This document shows positions 1-8,542 of a DNA stretch of 26,501 nucleotides, in pieces. Every line of letters begins with the position of its first letter. Positions within the stretch are counted from its first letter, which is position 1. Made by a program: the position numbers and the translations under genes. This DNA is from UBA5266 sp964610025 (GTDB lineage Bacteria; Bacteroidota; Bacteroidia; Bacteroidales; WCHB1-69), in the NCBI GenBank assembly GCA_964610025.1, contig CAZSTX010000027.1, positions 1 to 26,501 on the forward strand, written 5' to 3'. Below the pieces are notes generated by a model. The model was not told the DNA's origin. It saw only the letters and a program-made list of their open reading frames with translations, and searched no databases.

Positions 1-54
1 TCTATAAACGATTGACGTTTGTATGGTGATTTAAAGAGTTGTAATAAAATTTCT

Positions 55-1182
55 TTATTCATTATTCAATAAATTTTGTTCTAATTCTTCAATGGTAGGC
101 AAAGAAGATTTAAGATTTTCGGGTAATATATTGGTTAAATCGAACTCACTTATTCCCATTGGTTTGTTGATATCGCGTAAGGCAAATTCGGCTTCGATAT
201 TATTTTTTTCTCTACACAAAAGAATACCGATTGTTGGTTTATTATCTGATTCTTTAAGTAAAGCGTCAACAGCTGAGAGATAAAAATTTAATTTACCTGC
301 ATATTCCGGGATAAAAGCAGTGTTTTTCAATTCGATAACCACATAGCATTTGAGTTTGATATGGTAAAAGAGTAAGTCGATGTAATAATCTTTATTCGCA
401 ATTTCTAAGTGATATTGCTGTCCTACAAAAGCAAATCCTTTTCCTAATTCTAAAAGGAACTTTTTGATATGATTGATCAATTGATTTTCGATGTCTTTTT
501 CTTTATAACCTTCGGATAATTGGAGGAAATCAAAAATGTATGGGTCTTTTAAAGTTTGTTGGGCTAAATCGGAAAAAGGTTTTGGCAAAGTTGTTGTAAA
601 ATTATTGATAGCCTTTCCTTGCCTTTGAAAGAGATCTGATTTTATTTGTAAGCTTAAAATGTCCCTACTCCAATTGTTTTCTATGGTTTTTTGGATGTAG
701 AAAATAGCTTCTTTGAGATTCTTAATTTTGGTGATAATCACTTTGATATGTCCCCAAGGGATTTGGGCAACAAGCTGTTGCAAAATTAAGGAGTTCTTAT
801 TTTCGTTCACAAGTTGTGAACTTAGTTTGTTTTGGTCATCAGGTTGGGGACTAATTATATCTATTTGATTATTAACAATTTGTATTTGGTCATCAATTTG
901 GGGACTATTTGCAAAATATTCAAAAAACATCTTGCTATATTTTAAATTTGTTACTGAAAACCCTTTCATATCAGGAAATTCTTCTTTCAAATCCTTTGAA
1001 ATATTTTCAAGTACTTTATCGCCCCAATTACTTTTTTTAATTTTATCAGAAAGTATCGCGCCCAAATCCCAATAGAAGAGAATCAGCTCCTTATTAACAG
1101 CTATAGCAGCTTTTATTTGAGCTGAACGAATTTTAGACTTTAGTTCGCTTATCCAATTTTTATATTCGTTATCTATTTTCAT
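55..1182 (-). CDS. DUF1016 (YhcG-like) PDDEXK nuclease domain protein
   Basis: This 375-residue protein has the two-part build of the YhcG/DUF1016 family. An N-terminal helical domain covers about residues 5-90. A middle segment carries the family-typical IPWGH motif (141-145). A C-terminal PDDEXK-fold nuclease domain covers about residues 210-350. The likely metal-binding residues are E232, D269 (in YYIDLLF) and the E284-L-K286 pair (VVIELKN), so the nuclease core looks intact. Residues 90-130 are a polar linker with a short repeated SPQ-DDQ unit. The gene follows the helicase gene with 8 bases between them, so the two are probably co-transcribed. Family members are often found in restriction and defence neighbourhoods; a role in cutting foreign DNA or in branched-DNA processing is inference. 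The first 54 bases of the window, downstream of the stop, hold no recognisable feature. Confidence 0.85.
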   Translation of the reverse strand: MKIDNEYKNWISELKSKIRSAQIKAAIAVNKELILFYWDLGAILSDKIKKSNWGDKVLENISKDLKEEFPDMKGFSVTNLKYSKMFFEYFANSPQIDDQIQIVNNQIDIISPQPDDQNKLSSQLVNENKNSLILQQLVAQIPWGHIKVIITKIKNLKEAIFYIQKTIENNWSRDILSLQIKSDLFQRQGKAINNFTTTLPKPFSDLAQQTLKDPYIFDFLQLSEGYKEKDIENQLINHIKKFLLELGKGFAFVGQQYHLEIANKDYYIDLLFYHIKLKCYVVIELKNTAFIPEYAGKLNFYLSAVDALLKESDNKPTIGILLCREKNNIEAEFALRDINKPMGISEFDLTNILPENLKSSLPTIEELEQNLLNNE

Positions 1183-1190
1183 GGTTACGT

Positions 1191-4100
1191 TTATTCAAAT
1201 GATTCTGAAATTACAATTTGAGGTTTTGCAAAAGTCTTTTTCGCTTTTGCATTATTGTTATCAGAATCTGTATTACTGAATTTATATTCTGCCAATACTT
1301 CTTTATAAAGTTTATCCACCCATGTTTCCAAGTCTATTATTTTTTCTTGCTTTGCTTTTTTGATGAAAGTATCAATATTATTGGGCAGTTTTCTGTGCGA
1401 ACCTTTGTATAATTCATCAATTGTTCTCAGTAAAATTTGCTTATAAAAACCATCTTTTACCTGTGCTGCATACGTTGGCAAAACGCTTAAAACACGTTTT
1501 TCAATAGCCGATAATTGTGATTTGGTAACTTTCTGATTTTCTGATGTTTTTACAATTCTCTTAAAGTGTTCCGTTGCTTTGTTTATTTGTTCGTGATGAA
1601 ATTCGGGCAATGGTTTTATAGCTTCTTCTTTCTCATTTGCTTTAAAAATTTTGGCAGCCTCTATAAAATTGAGTTCGTGTACAATACCGCTGTCATCTAC
1701 TTTATAAAATACCCCTGGATGACCTTCACTTTTGAGGTAGGTAACAGAGCATTTTGCAACAGGTAGCGTTTTCACATTTTCAGCATTTCTCGCTAATCGT
1801 GCTTTTTGAGGTATTTTTGCGATGGCATCAAAATGCTTTTTATTATCTTTTTTGAAACTTCTAAGTTCCTGCAAAAAGAGTAATGTTTCGTTGATTTCTT
1901 CTTTCAACTTTGTGCCGTACAAACCGGCTTCTCCAACTTCTTCTAATTGTGAATAAATTTGAGAATCCTCTCCAAAAGCAGAGTGAAAAGCTTGTAATTT
2001 TTTAATGGCAGTTTGGGTTAATTTGATTTGATTTTCTGATTTATCAGTTGGGTAGAAGTTAAACACATTGATTTCCTTTGCTTCTGTCCCAATACGATTT
2101 ACACGACCAATTCGTTGCATCAATCGTGTAGAGTTCCAAGGAACATCGTAGTTAATTATTACATTGGAGCGATGCAAGTTGATCCCTTCTGCTAACACTT
2201 CCGTTGTGAAAATAAAATCTAAATCATTTTGCCAATCTTCCTTATCTTGATTAGCATCAAAATTTAACCGAATTGTTTTCTCTTTTTCTTTTCTATTATT
2301 GGCACTGATACCGATTGTTCGTGTAAATCCCGCTTTGTTGGTAGCTTTCTCTATGTAGTCCATTGTTTCTTTGGACTCGGTGAAAATAACCAGCTTACCG
2401 GAATGATTAGCAGGCTTATTTAAAAAGGTGTTTTTCAGCTCCAATAAGAATTTTTCTAATTTGGGATCATAGTTTATTTCCTTCCAAGTATTCACTAATT
2501 CAGCAACCATTTTTCGGTCGAGTTTTAGTAATGGGATAAAAGTCTCTTTAAAATCTTTCGCTTTATAAATTTGATTATTGCCTCCTTTTGAATTGATTTT
2601 TGCTTCTAATCCTTCTTCATCGCCTTCGTTTAAGTATTTATTCACATCAATATCAGGTGCAACGTAAACTTTATCGTCTTCAAACATCTTTATCATATTG
2701 TCAGTGTTTTTCAACAAACGACCCAATGACATTTTGAAGGCGTAAAAACTGCTTTCCAATCTCTTTACCAACAAAGTTTTCATAATAGCAGAAAGTCTGC
2801 CCGAGATAGATTCTACATCTCCATATCGTTTTCTGTCTTCTTCGTTTACTAAGTATTCAATGGCTCGGTACCTGTAATATCCCAACCCTCCAACCTCTTT
2901 ACCCTTTTCGTCAAAGCCGGTTAATAGGGTTATGGTTTTATCAAACAGTTGAGAGAGGTTGTCGTCAAATTCATAATTTACTTCATTGGGTGGATTGATT
3001 TCAGGAAATTCAATGTCTCGCTCTTTAATGTCTTTGAGATATTCAGGGTTGTTAAGAATATCCGTTCGGCTTCTTCTTATTACTAAAGGCTCAACAACTT
3101 TGTCGCGAATTTTATCAAATATTGCTTTGACCTTTTTAATATTTAAGACTTTGTCTTTTTTGAGTTGATCATATTCTTCTTTTAGGGGTGCAAAGAATTG
3201 TTGTAAGTCTTTAACCGCTGGCAAATTTGAATTTCGTTTGTCTTGAAACAGATAAATTTGATTCTCAATATCAGAAGGATGATTGTTAAGTGGTGTTGCT
3301 GTAAGCAACATTACCTTCTTTTTTACATCTCCATCAACACCGGGGATTTTTCTATCTGTTTTCGTGATTGTCTGTAATTTTTCATACATCTGCGAAGTGT
3401 CATTTCTGAATTTGTGGGCTTCGTCAATAATGATTAAATCATATTCGTCAGCATTCGGATAGTCAAGAATTTCGTTATCAATAACCTTATGTAAGCTTCC
3501 TGTTGATATAAAAGAGCAATTGTTCCAAATATGAAAATCCTTAATAGTTTTTTTCCAGTTATCTTCCAGAGCAGGCGGATAAACGATTAATATTTTTGAA
3601 TGATATCCGTTTTCAAAAACAAACTTTTTAGCGATGATTGCAGCGATAATTGTTTTTCCAAGTCCAACGACATCAGCAAGAAAAACACCATTGTATTTTG
3701 TTAGTTTTTCATACCCCTCTATGGCTGCTTCTGCTTGATAGGTTAAACGTTTGTAATTATCAGGTAATAACAAATCAACATTGGAAGGGTCGTAATCAAT
3801 TCTATTACCAAAATACTCAATGAGTAGTTTGATATATAATTCAAAAGGCGTGAACTCATCGTTCAAATAAGTCACTTTTTTGAGAGCCTGCACATCAATT
3901 GGCAGAACATCAATAGCTTCAAGCCATAACGCCTCAAATTCGTCAGATGCAAATTTGATGTCATCGTAATCTCTCAACTCAACATTGAATTCATAGTTTG
4001 ATTTTTCAGATGTACCCAGACCATTATCTGTAAAGTTGGACGAACCCGTTATCACTATTCCTGTTGAATTTGGGTTGAAGTTTTCAGGTTTGAAAATATA

Positions 4101-4508
4101 AATTTTTGCGTGTAGGTTTTTTTCAGGATGTGCTTTGATTTGAATTTTTCCTGTTACGATGTCTTCTATAAATAGAAAAATACCGTCTTCAATATCTTTA
4201 TTGTATTCTGCCTCTTCAATGTCGGTTTTCAAACGCTCTAAAAAAGCCTCTTTTGTCTCAGCAGGGTCTTTGAGATATTGCTGTCCGAGAGTTGTGTATT
4301 GGGCTGCAAGTTTGTCAACGTTGATACCAACCAAAATTCTGATATGTTGGATATTTTCTAAAAATGGTCTTAACTTAAAATATCCTGTCGAGCGGAAATA
4401 ACCTACTAAAGCATCAAAGGAATAAAGATTAGGAATGTGTTCAAGAACTCCTTGGAATTTTGTCAGAAGATTATTGTTGTCTCTATTTGTAAAAAACTGT
4501 GTACTCAT
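1191..4508 (-). CDS. PLD-like domain / SF2 (SNF2-type) helicase fusion
   Basis: This is a 1105-residue protein. Residues 1-200 form a phospholipase D-like domain with an H133-A-K135 core and a downstream GSSNFT (155-160). The aspartate of the canonical HxKxxxxD motif is absent, so nuclease activity is uncertain. Residues 255-430 form the first helicase lobe, with GLGKT (282-286), DEAH (362-365) and TATP (403-406). Residues about 690-815 form the second lobe, ending in QRIGRVNRIG (798-807), the arginine-finger motif VI. A long insertion of about 250 residues separates the lobes, and a C-terminal region of about 290 residues has no domain I recognise. ATP-driven DNA or RNA translocation is well supported. 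The partner gene 8 bases downstream encodes a DUF1016 nuclease, which suggests a helicase-nuclease pair. Base composition is visibly richer in G and C than in the housekeeping genes to the right, which suggests transfer. Confidence 0.85.
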   Translation of the reverse strand: MSTQFFTNRDNNNLLTKFQGVLEHIPNLYSFDALVGYFRSTGYFKLRPFLENIQHIRILVGINVDKLAAQYTTLGQQYLKDPAETKEAFLERLKTDIEEAEYNKDIEDGIFLFIEDIVTGKIQIKAHPEKNLHAKIYIFKPENFNPNSTGIVITGSSNFTDNGLGTSEKSNYEFNVELRDYDDIKFASDEFEALWLEAIDVLPIDVQALKKVTYLNDEFTPFELYIKLLIEYFGNRIDYDPSNVDLLLPDNYKRLTYQAEAAIEGYEKLTKYNGVFLADVVGLGKTIIAAIIAKKFVFENGYHSKILIVYPPALEDNWKKTIKDFHIWNNCSFISTGSLHKVIDNEILDYPNADEYDLIIIDEAHKFRNDTSQMYEKLQTITKTDRKIPGVDGDVKKKVMLLTATPLNNHPSDIENQIYLFQDKRNSNLPAVKDLQQFFAPLKEEYDQLKKDKVLNIKKVKAIFDKIRDKVVEPLVIRRSRTDILNNPEYLKDIKERDIEFPEINPPNEVNYEFDDNLSQLFDKTITLLTGFDEKGKEVGGLGYYRYRAIEYLVNEEDRKRYGDVESISGRLSAIMKTLLVKRLESSFYAFKMSLGRLLKNTDNMIKMFEDDKVYVAPDIDVNKYLNEGDEEGLEAKINSKGGNNQIYKAKDFKETFIPLLKLDRKMVAELVNTWKEINYDPKLEKFLLELKNTFLNKPANHSGKLVIFTESKETMDYIEKATNKAGFTRTIGISANNRKEKEKTIRLNFDANQDKEDWQNDLDFIFTTEVLAEGINLHRSNVIINYDVPWNSTRLMQRIGRVNRIGTEAKEINVFNFYPTDKSENQIKLTQTAIKKLQAFHSAFGEDSQIYSQLEEVGEAGLYGTKLKEEINETLLFLQELRSFKKDNKKHFDAIAKIPQKARLARNAENVKTLPVAKCSVTYLKSEGHPGVFYKVDDSGIVHELNFIEAAKIFKANEKEEAIKPLPEFHHEQINKATEHFKRIVKTSENQKVTKSQLSAIEKRVLSVLPTYAAQVKDGFYKQILLRTIDELYKGSHRKLPNNIDTFIKKAKQEKIIDLETWVDKLYKEVLAEYKFSNTDSDNNNAKAKKTFAKPQIVISESFE

Positions 4509-4560
4509 ATTTTTTTCAAAAATACAATATTATTTTTACTTCTAAGCGATGTTTTTTATA

Positions 4561-4720
4561 CCTGCAAAATTATACAAATATTTTAATAAAATAACATATT
4601 TTTAAAAATATTCTTCATATGTATGTATCAATTCGTTAGATTTTACTTTTTAAAAAATTCAATAGATTTTTTTTCCGATTATATTCAACAATCATCTATA
4701 AATTTCCTCAAATTTTTGAT
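4561..4720 (-). repeat. Inverted partial copy of the 17468-17624 repeat segment
   Basis: Read on the minus strand, this stretch matches 17468-17624 over its whole length, with scattered substitutions and small indels. The best blocks correspond to plus-strand text TATTCAACAATCATCTATAA (4682-4701) and to the run from GCAAAATTATACAAATATTT onward (4564-4583). Similarity stops just after 4720, before the attC-like core present in the other copies. The segment ends in the promoter box of the helicase gene. Confidence 0.75.
4565..4572 (-). promoter_or_regulatory. Candidate -7 box for the helicase/nuclease unit
   Basis: The minus strand reads TAATTTTG, matching the Bacteroidota TAnnTTTG -7 element, about 57 bases before the helicase ATG. 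No clear -33 TTG is visible. The box lies at the end of a stretch repeated in inverted orientation at 17468-17624. A second match (TATTTTTG, 4517-4524) would leave almost no leader and is less likely. Confidence 0.45.
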
Positions 4721-4982
4721 GTAAATCTAATGTTTTTTTGACTATTTTGAATCAAAAAAATAGCGTAAAGGTCGAGTATCTTTGTGGTGGAATTATTAGC
4801 CCGTTTGCAAAAATGCCAATGTTGCTTGTTATCAAAATAATAACTTTAAATACACAGACATGAGTTAATGTTCCAAAATAGGAAGCAAACTCGCGGAGGG
4901 AAGTTGCAATCCAAAGGCGAAAATAAAAACAGGGATTTACGTTCTTTGAAATTTAAGGAGTAAAGATAGCATATATTTATCT
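4721..4982. other. Non-coding gap with a lone promoter-like box
   Basis: No credible gene is visible here. On the plus strand, TATCTTTG at 4777-4784 is a -7-like box. It is followed by a 16-codon frame (4813-4863) too short to call. The stretch GCAAACTCGCGGAGGGAAGT plus TTGCAATCCA around 4884-4914 is GC-rich for its surroundings and loosely resembles 17766-17795 upstream of the methyltransferase. At the far end, AAAGATA/TATCTTT arms (4962-4968 and 4978-4984) form an AT-rich hairpin overlapping the EEP gene's stop, without a clear T-run. Confidence 0.35.
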
Positions 4983-6056
4983 TTAATGATATATTAAATC
5001 AATAAAAATAGGGAGATGATCTGAAAACCCGCCTTGATATTTCATTCCTATATATGTACGAAAAGGCTTAACTCCCATATGAGTATCATCGGGGATTAAT
5101 AAAAAATCGGCATTAAATATAACAGCAGTCGATTTTATCTGCCATCCTTTTTGATTGTTTATTAGTGATTTTGAAACCATTATTTGATCTAAAATACCCC
5201 AGTTAGCTTGATATTTATGAGAACCTACATTGTTCATTGATAAATAGGGATAAATAATATTTAACAATGTATAATCTGTCATTTTTTCTGGATTACTAAC
5301 TGCGTTTAAATATTTAGTGATGCTTTCGTCGTATGGATAATCATTAAAATCGCCCATAACTATGATTGCTGCATTTTCATTAATTTTCAGAATAGAATCG
5401 ATTTTTGAACGGAGTGTTGTTGCTGCTAAATTACGTTTTTCTATTGTTTGTGAATAACCACCATATCTTGAAGGCCAATGATTAACAAAGATATGCAATG
5501 TGTCTGTTATATTGTCAGATAAAATGCCTTTTACATATAAAATGTCGCGTGTTTTAAAAAATAAATTGTTGGTATCAATAATAACAATAGGCGCTGAATA
5601 AACAACGTTAAATTTTTCTGGACGATAAAGTAAAGCAACATCTATTCCTCTAAAATCTTCTGATTCATAATGTATAAAATTATAATTGTATTTTTTTAGA
5701 GGATTAGAATAGATTAATTTTTTTAATACATTGTCGTTTTCAATTTCGCAAAGTCCTACAATTTCAGGAGCTTCCCACCCTCCAACAGCAACGATGACTT
5801 GTGCAATATTATTTACTTTTTTATTGTATTTGTAATAAGAATAATAGTACGTGCCATCGGGCGTAAAGGCATCGTCATTTTTTAATGAATCGTTTTCGGG
5901 GTCAAATAAATTTTCAACATTATAAAAGCAAATGCGTAAAGTATTTTTATCTCGAATATTATCGTCGAATTTTCCTATTGGAATTATTTTTTTTTGACTA
6001 TAAACGATAGTTAATAAGCAAAAATAAAAGATAAAAAATACATTTATTTTTTTCAT
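4983..6056 (-). CDS. Secreted endonuclease/exonuclease/phosphatase (EEP) family protein
   Basis: This 357-residue protein starts with a signal peptide (hydrophobic core about residues 5-19, likely cleavage near YSQ), so it is exported. The EEP-fold catalytic signature is complete. It has NVEN (46-49), a metal-binding glutamate in LCEIEN (E104), FVNHWPSR with H193, GDFND (D236, N238) and a terminal SDH (345-347). Family members hydrolyse phosphodiester bonds in nucleic acids, phosphoinositides or sphingolipids. In Bacteroidota such secreted members are usually annotated as endonucleases, but the substrate cannot be told from sequence. It is the last gene of the serS-to-EEP run, 8 bases after priA. 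Confidence 0.88.
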   Translation of the reverse strand: MKKINVFFIFYFCLLTIVYSQKKIIPIGKFDDNIRDKNTLRICFYNVENLFDPENDSLKNDDAFTPDGTYYYSYYKYNKKVNNIAQVIVAVGGWEAPEIVGLCEIENDNVLKKLIYSNPLKKYNYNFIHYESEDFRGIDVALLYRPEKFNVVYSAPIVIIDTNNLFFKTRDILYVKGILSDNITDTLHIFVNHWPSRYGGYSQTIEKRNLAATTLRSKIDSILKINENAAIIVMGDFNDYPYDESITKYLNAVSNPEKMTDYTLLNIIYPYLSMNNVGSHKYQANWGILDQIMVSKSLINNQKGWQIKSTAVIFNADFLLIPDDTHMGVKPFRTYIGMKYQGGFSDHLPIFIDLIYH

Positions 6057-6064
6057 GATTTTTA

Positions 6065-8536
6065 TTAATAGGGGTCTACATCTATATGAATTTGAATAGA
6101 TGGATAATTAAAATTAGTAATAATATTTTGAATTAATTGTTTTGATTGTTTGATGTTTTTTAATGTGTCTAATTTTATAATAATATCTTTACAATACATG
6201 TTTTTAAGTTTTATGATAGGAGGAAATTCGGGACCTAATACATTTTTTGAAAATTTTTGTCTAAATAATTTAGCTATTTTGTCTGCAAGTAAATCTAAGG
6301 TTTCAATTTTTTTATGTTTTAAGGTAATTTTTATAAATTTACAAATAGGCGGATAATTAAATTGTTGACGTTCTGTTAATGTATTGTTAAAAAAATTAAG
6401 ATATTCGTTTGATAAAACAAATTGAAAAATAAAATGATTTGGATTAAATGTTTGAATAATTACTTTACCTTGTTTATTTTTTCTTCCTGCTCTACCACTT
6501 ACTTGCGATAACATTTGGAAAGCTCTTTCGTAAGAACGAAAGTCGGGAAAATACAGTAAATTATCTGCATTTAAAATTCCGACAGTACTAACATTATCAA
6601 AATCTAATCCTTTAGTAATCATTTGTGTCCCAACTAAAATATCTATTTTACGATTTTCAAAATTGGAAATAATTTTTTGATAAGCTAATTTTTTTCTTGT
6701 GGTATCATAATCTAAGCGAGCAATGTTAGCTGTTGGGAAAAAAATATGAAGTTCTTCTTCTATTTTTTCAGTTCCTAATCCTCGCATTTCTATATTTTTA
6801 CTATTACAATTAGGACATGTGTTTATTGCATTTTTGGTATATCCACAATAATGACAGCGTAATTGGTTGTTTTGTTTATGGTAAGTTAAAGTAACATCAC
6901 AATTTTTACATATAGGGATATAATTACATGATTTGCATTCTAAATGCACAGAAAAACCTCTTCTATTTTGAAAAAGTATGACTTGTTCTTTTTTTGATAA
7001 TGCTTTTGTTATAGCATCTAATAAGGGCGTGGTATAGGGAGAAAATTTTTGTTTGTTATATCCTTCTTTTTTGAGATTTACCATATTGATTATTGGCAGT
7101 TCTAAATCTCCATAACGTTGATTGAGTGTTACTAACGCATATTTCTTTTTTAAAACATTAAAATAGGATTCTATTGAAGGAGTTGCAGAACCTAATAATG
7201 TTTTTGCGTTATGTATTTTTGCTAATACTAAGGCTGTGTCTCTTGCTTGATAGCGAGGCGGAGGGTCGAATTGTTTATAAGACATATCATGCTCTTCGTC
7301 TACGATAATTAATCCTAAATTATAAAATGGGAGAAATAAAGCGGAGCGTGCTCCTATAATAATTTGATAATTATTATCTTTCAATTCATTTATTTGCTGC
7401 CATATTTCTGCTCTTTCCATTTCGTTGAAATGAGAATGATAAACTCCCACTTTATTTCCAAAGTATTTTCTTAATCTATTAATAATTTGAGTAGTAAGTG
7501 CTATTTCGGGGAGTAAATACAAGACTTGTTTGCCTTTATCAATTTCTTTTTCTATTAGCTTAATATAAATTTCTGTTTTTCCGCTTCCTGTAATTCCATG
7601 AAATAAAATAGAATCATGACTATTAAATAAATTGGTAATTTCATTAAAAGCATTTTCTTGGGGAGGTGATAAAATTATAGATGCAATGCTTTTTTCGCAT
7701 TCAAAATTTGGCAAACGACTTACTCCTAATTGATATGTTTCTAATATTCCTTTTTTAATTAATCCTTGTAGTTGACTTTCTCCAAATTTATCGGAGATAA
7801 GCATTTGACTTTTGGCAATGGAAGTTTGGGAAGTTTTTTGCAGAAGTGATAAAAAATAAAGTAATGCATCTGATTGTTTTTGAGTTTGCTTCGATTGTTC
7901 TAATTTATTAAATACGGCATTTAGTTTATTTTTGTCTGTTTGGTAAATAGAAGTTAATCTTAAATATGTTTCTTTTTTTTCTTTATATTTTTCTTCTATC
8001 TCTTCACAAACATAAATAATATGTTTGTTTATCAAAGACTGAATTAAAGGTAATATTCTATTATAATTAATTAATTTTTCTATTTTTTTAATGGTTAAAG
8101 TTTTATGTTCTGTTATAGATTTAATAATACTTATTTCTTTATCTGATAAGAAAGTAATATCTCCATCGTATTCAGCATTAATGCCTATTTTTGTTTCACT
8201 GGCTAATTTGAAAGACGAGGGAATAGCAGCAGCCATTACTTCGCCTATATTACACATATAGTATTCAGATATCCAATCCCATAATGATAATTGTTTTGTG
8301 TTTACAATAGGAGTTTCGTCTAAAATACTGATTATTTCTTTGATTTGATATTCTTGAGGTTTATGAGAGTGGATGCTATAAATAATTGCACTATAATATT
8401 TATACTTTCCAAATGACACTAATACACGTTTCCCGATTGCTATTTCTGATATTAATGATGTGGGAACGCTGTAAGTAAAAACGTTCGATAGCGGTAAAGG
8501 TAAAATAACATTTATGAATATTTTTTCTTTGCTCAT
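6065..8536 (-). CDS. priA: Primosomal protein N' (replication restart helicase PriA)
   Basis: This 823-residue protein is full length for PriA. It has the N-terminal DNA-binding domain (1-110, with the LPLPLSNVFTY start typical of the family), helicase Walker A GSGKT (317-321) and Walker B DEEH (413-416). Eight zinc-binding cysteines lie between residues 534 and 577, in four CxxC pairs (534/537, 543/546, 561/564, 574/577). A GTQMITKGLDF motif lies in the second helicase lobe. PriA binds stalled forks and D-loops and reloads the replicative helicase. It sits 6 bases downstream of dnaG, so primase and restart helicase are expressed together, a sensible pairing for replication. All key residues appear intact. 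Confidence 0.97.
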   Translation of the reverse strand: MSKEKIFINVILPLPLSNVFTYSVPTSLISEIAIGKRVLVSFGKYKYYSAIIYSIHSHKPQEYQIKEIISILDETPIVNTKQLSLWDWISEYYMCNIGEVMAAAIPSSFKLASETKIGINAEYDGDITFLSDKEISIIKSITEHKTLTIKKIEKLINYNRILPLIQSLINKHIIYVCEEIEEKYKEKKETYLRLTSIYQTDKNKLNAVFNKLEQSKQTQKQSDALLYFLSLLQKTSQTSIAKSQMLISDKFGESQLQGLIKKGILETYQLGVSRLPNFECEKSIASIILSPPQENAFNEITNLFNSHDSILFHGITGSGKTEIYIKLIEKEIDKGKQVLYLLPEIALTTQIINRLRKYFGNKVGVYHSHFNEMERAEIWQQINELKDNNYQIIIGARSALFLPFYNLGLIIVDEEHDMSYKQFDPPPRYQARDTALVLAKIHNAKTLLGSATPSIESYFNVLKKKYALVTLNQRYGDLELPIINMVNLKKEGYNKQKFSPYTTPLLDAITKALSKKEQVILFQNRRGFSVHLECKSCNYIPICKNCDVTLTYHKQNNQLRCHYCGYTKNAINTCPNCNSKNIEMRGLGTEKIEEELHIFFPTANIARLDYDTTRKKLAYQKIISNFENRKIDILVGTQMITKGLDFDNVSTVGILNADNLLYFPDFRSYERAFQMLSQVSGRAGRKNKQGKVIIQTFNPNHFIFQFVLSNEYLNFFNNTLTERQQFNYPPICKFIKITLKHKKIETLDLLADKIAKLFRQKFSKNVLGPEFPPIIKLKNMYCKDIIIKLDTLKNIKQSKQLIQNIITNFNYPSIQIHIDVDPY

Positions 8537-8542
8537 ACCACT

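Noticed and set aside
92..4401. Several 60-80-codon plus-strand frames opposite the nuclease and helicase genes
   Set aside because: They lie inside strongly supported genes on the other strand, lack domains and start signals, and have the odd residue make-up of antisense frames.
4813..4863. 16-codon plus-strand frame starting MPMLLV
   Set aside because: It is too short, with no ribosome-binding or similarity support; such frames are expected by chance.
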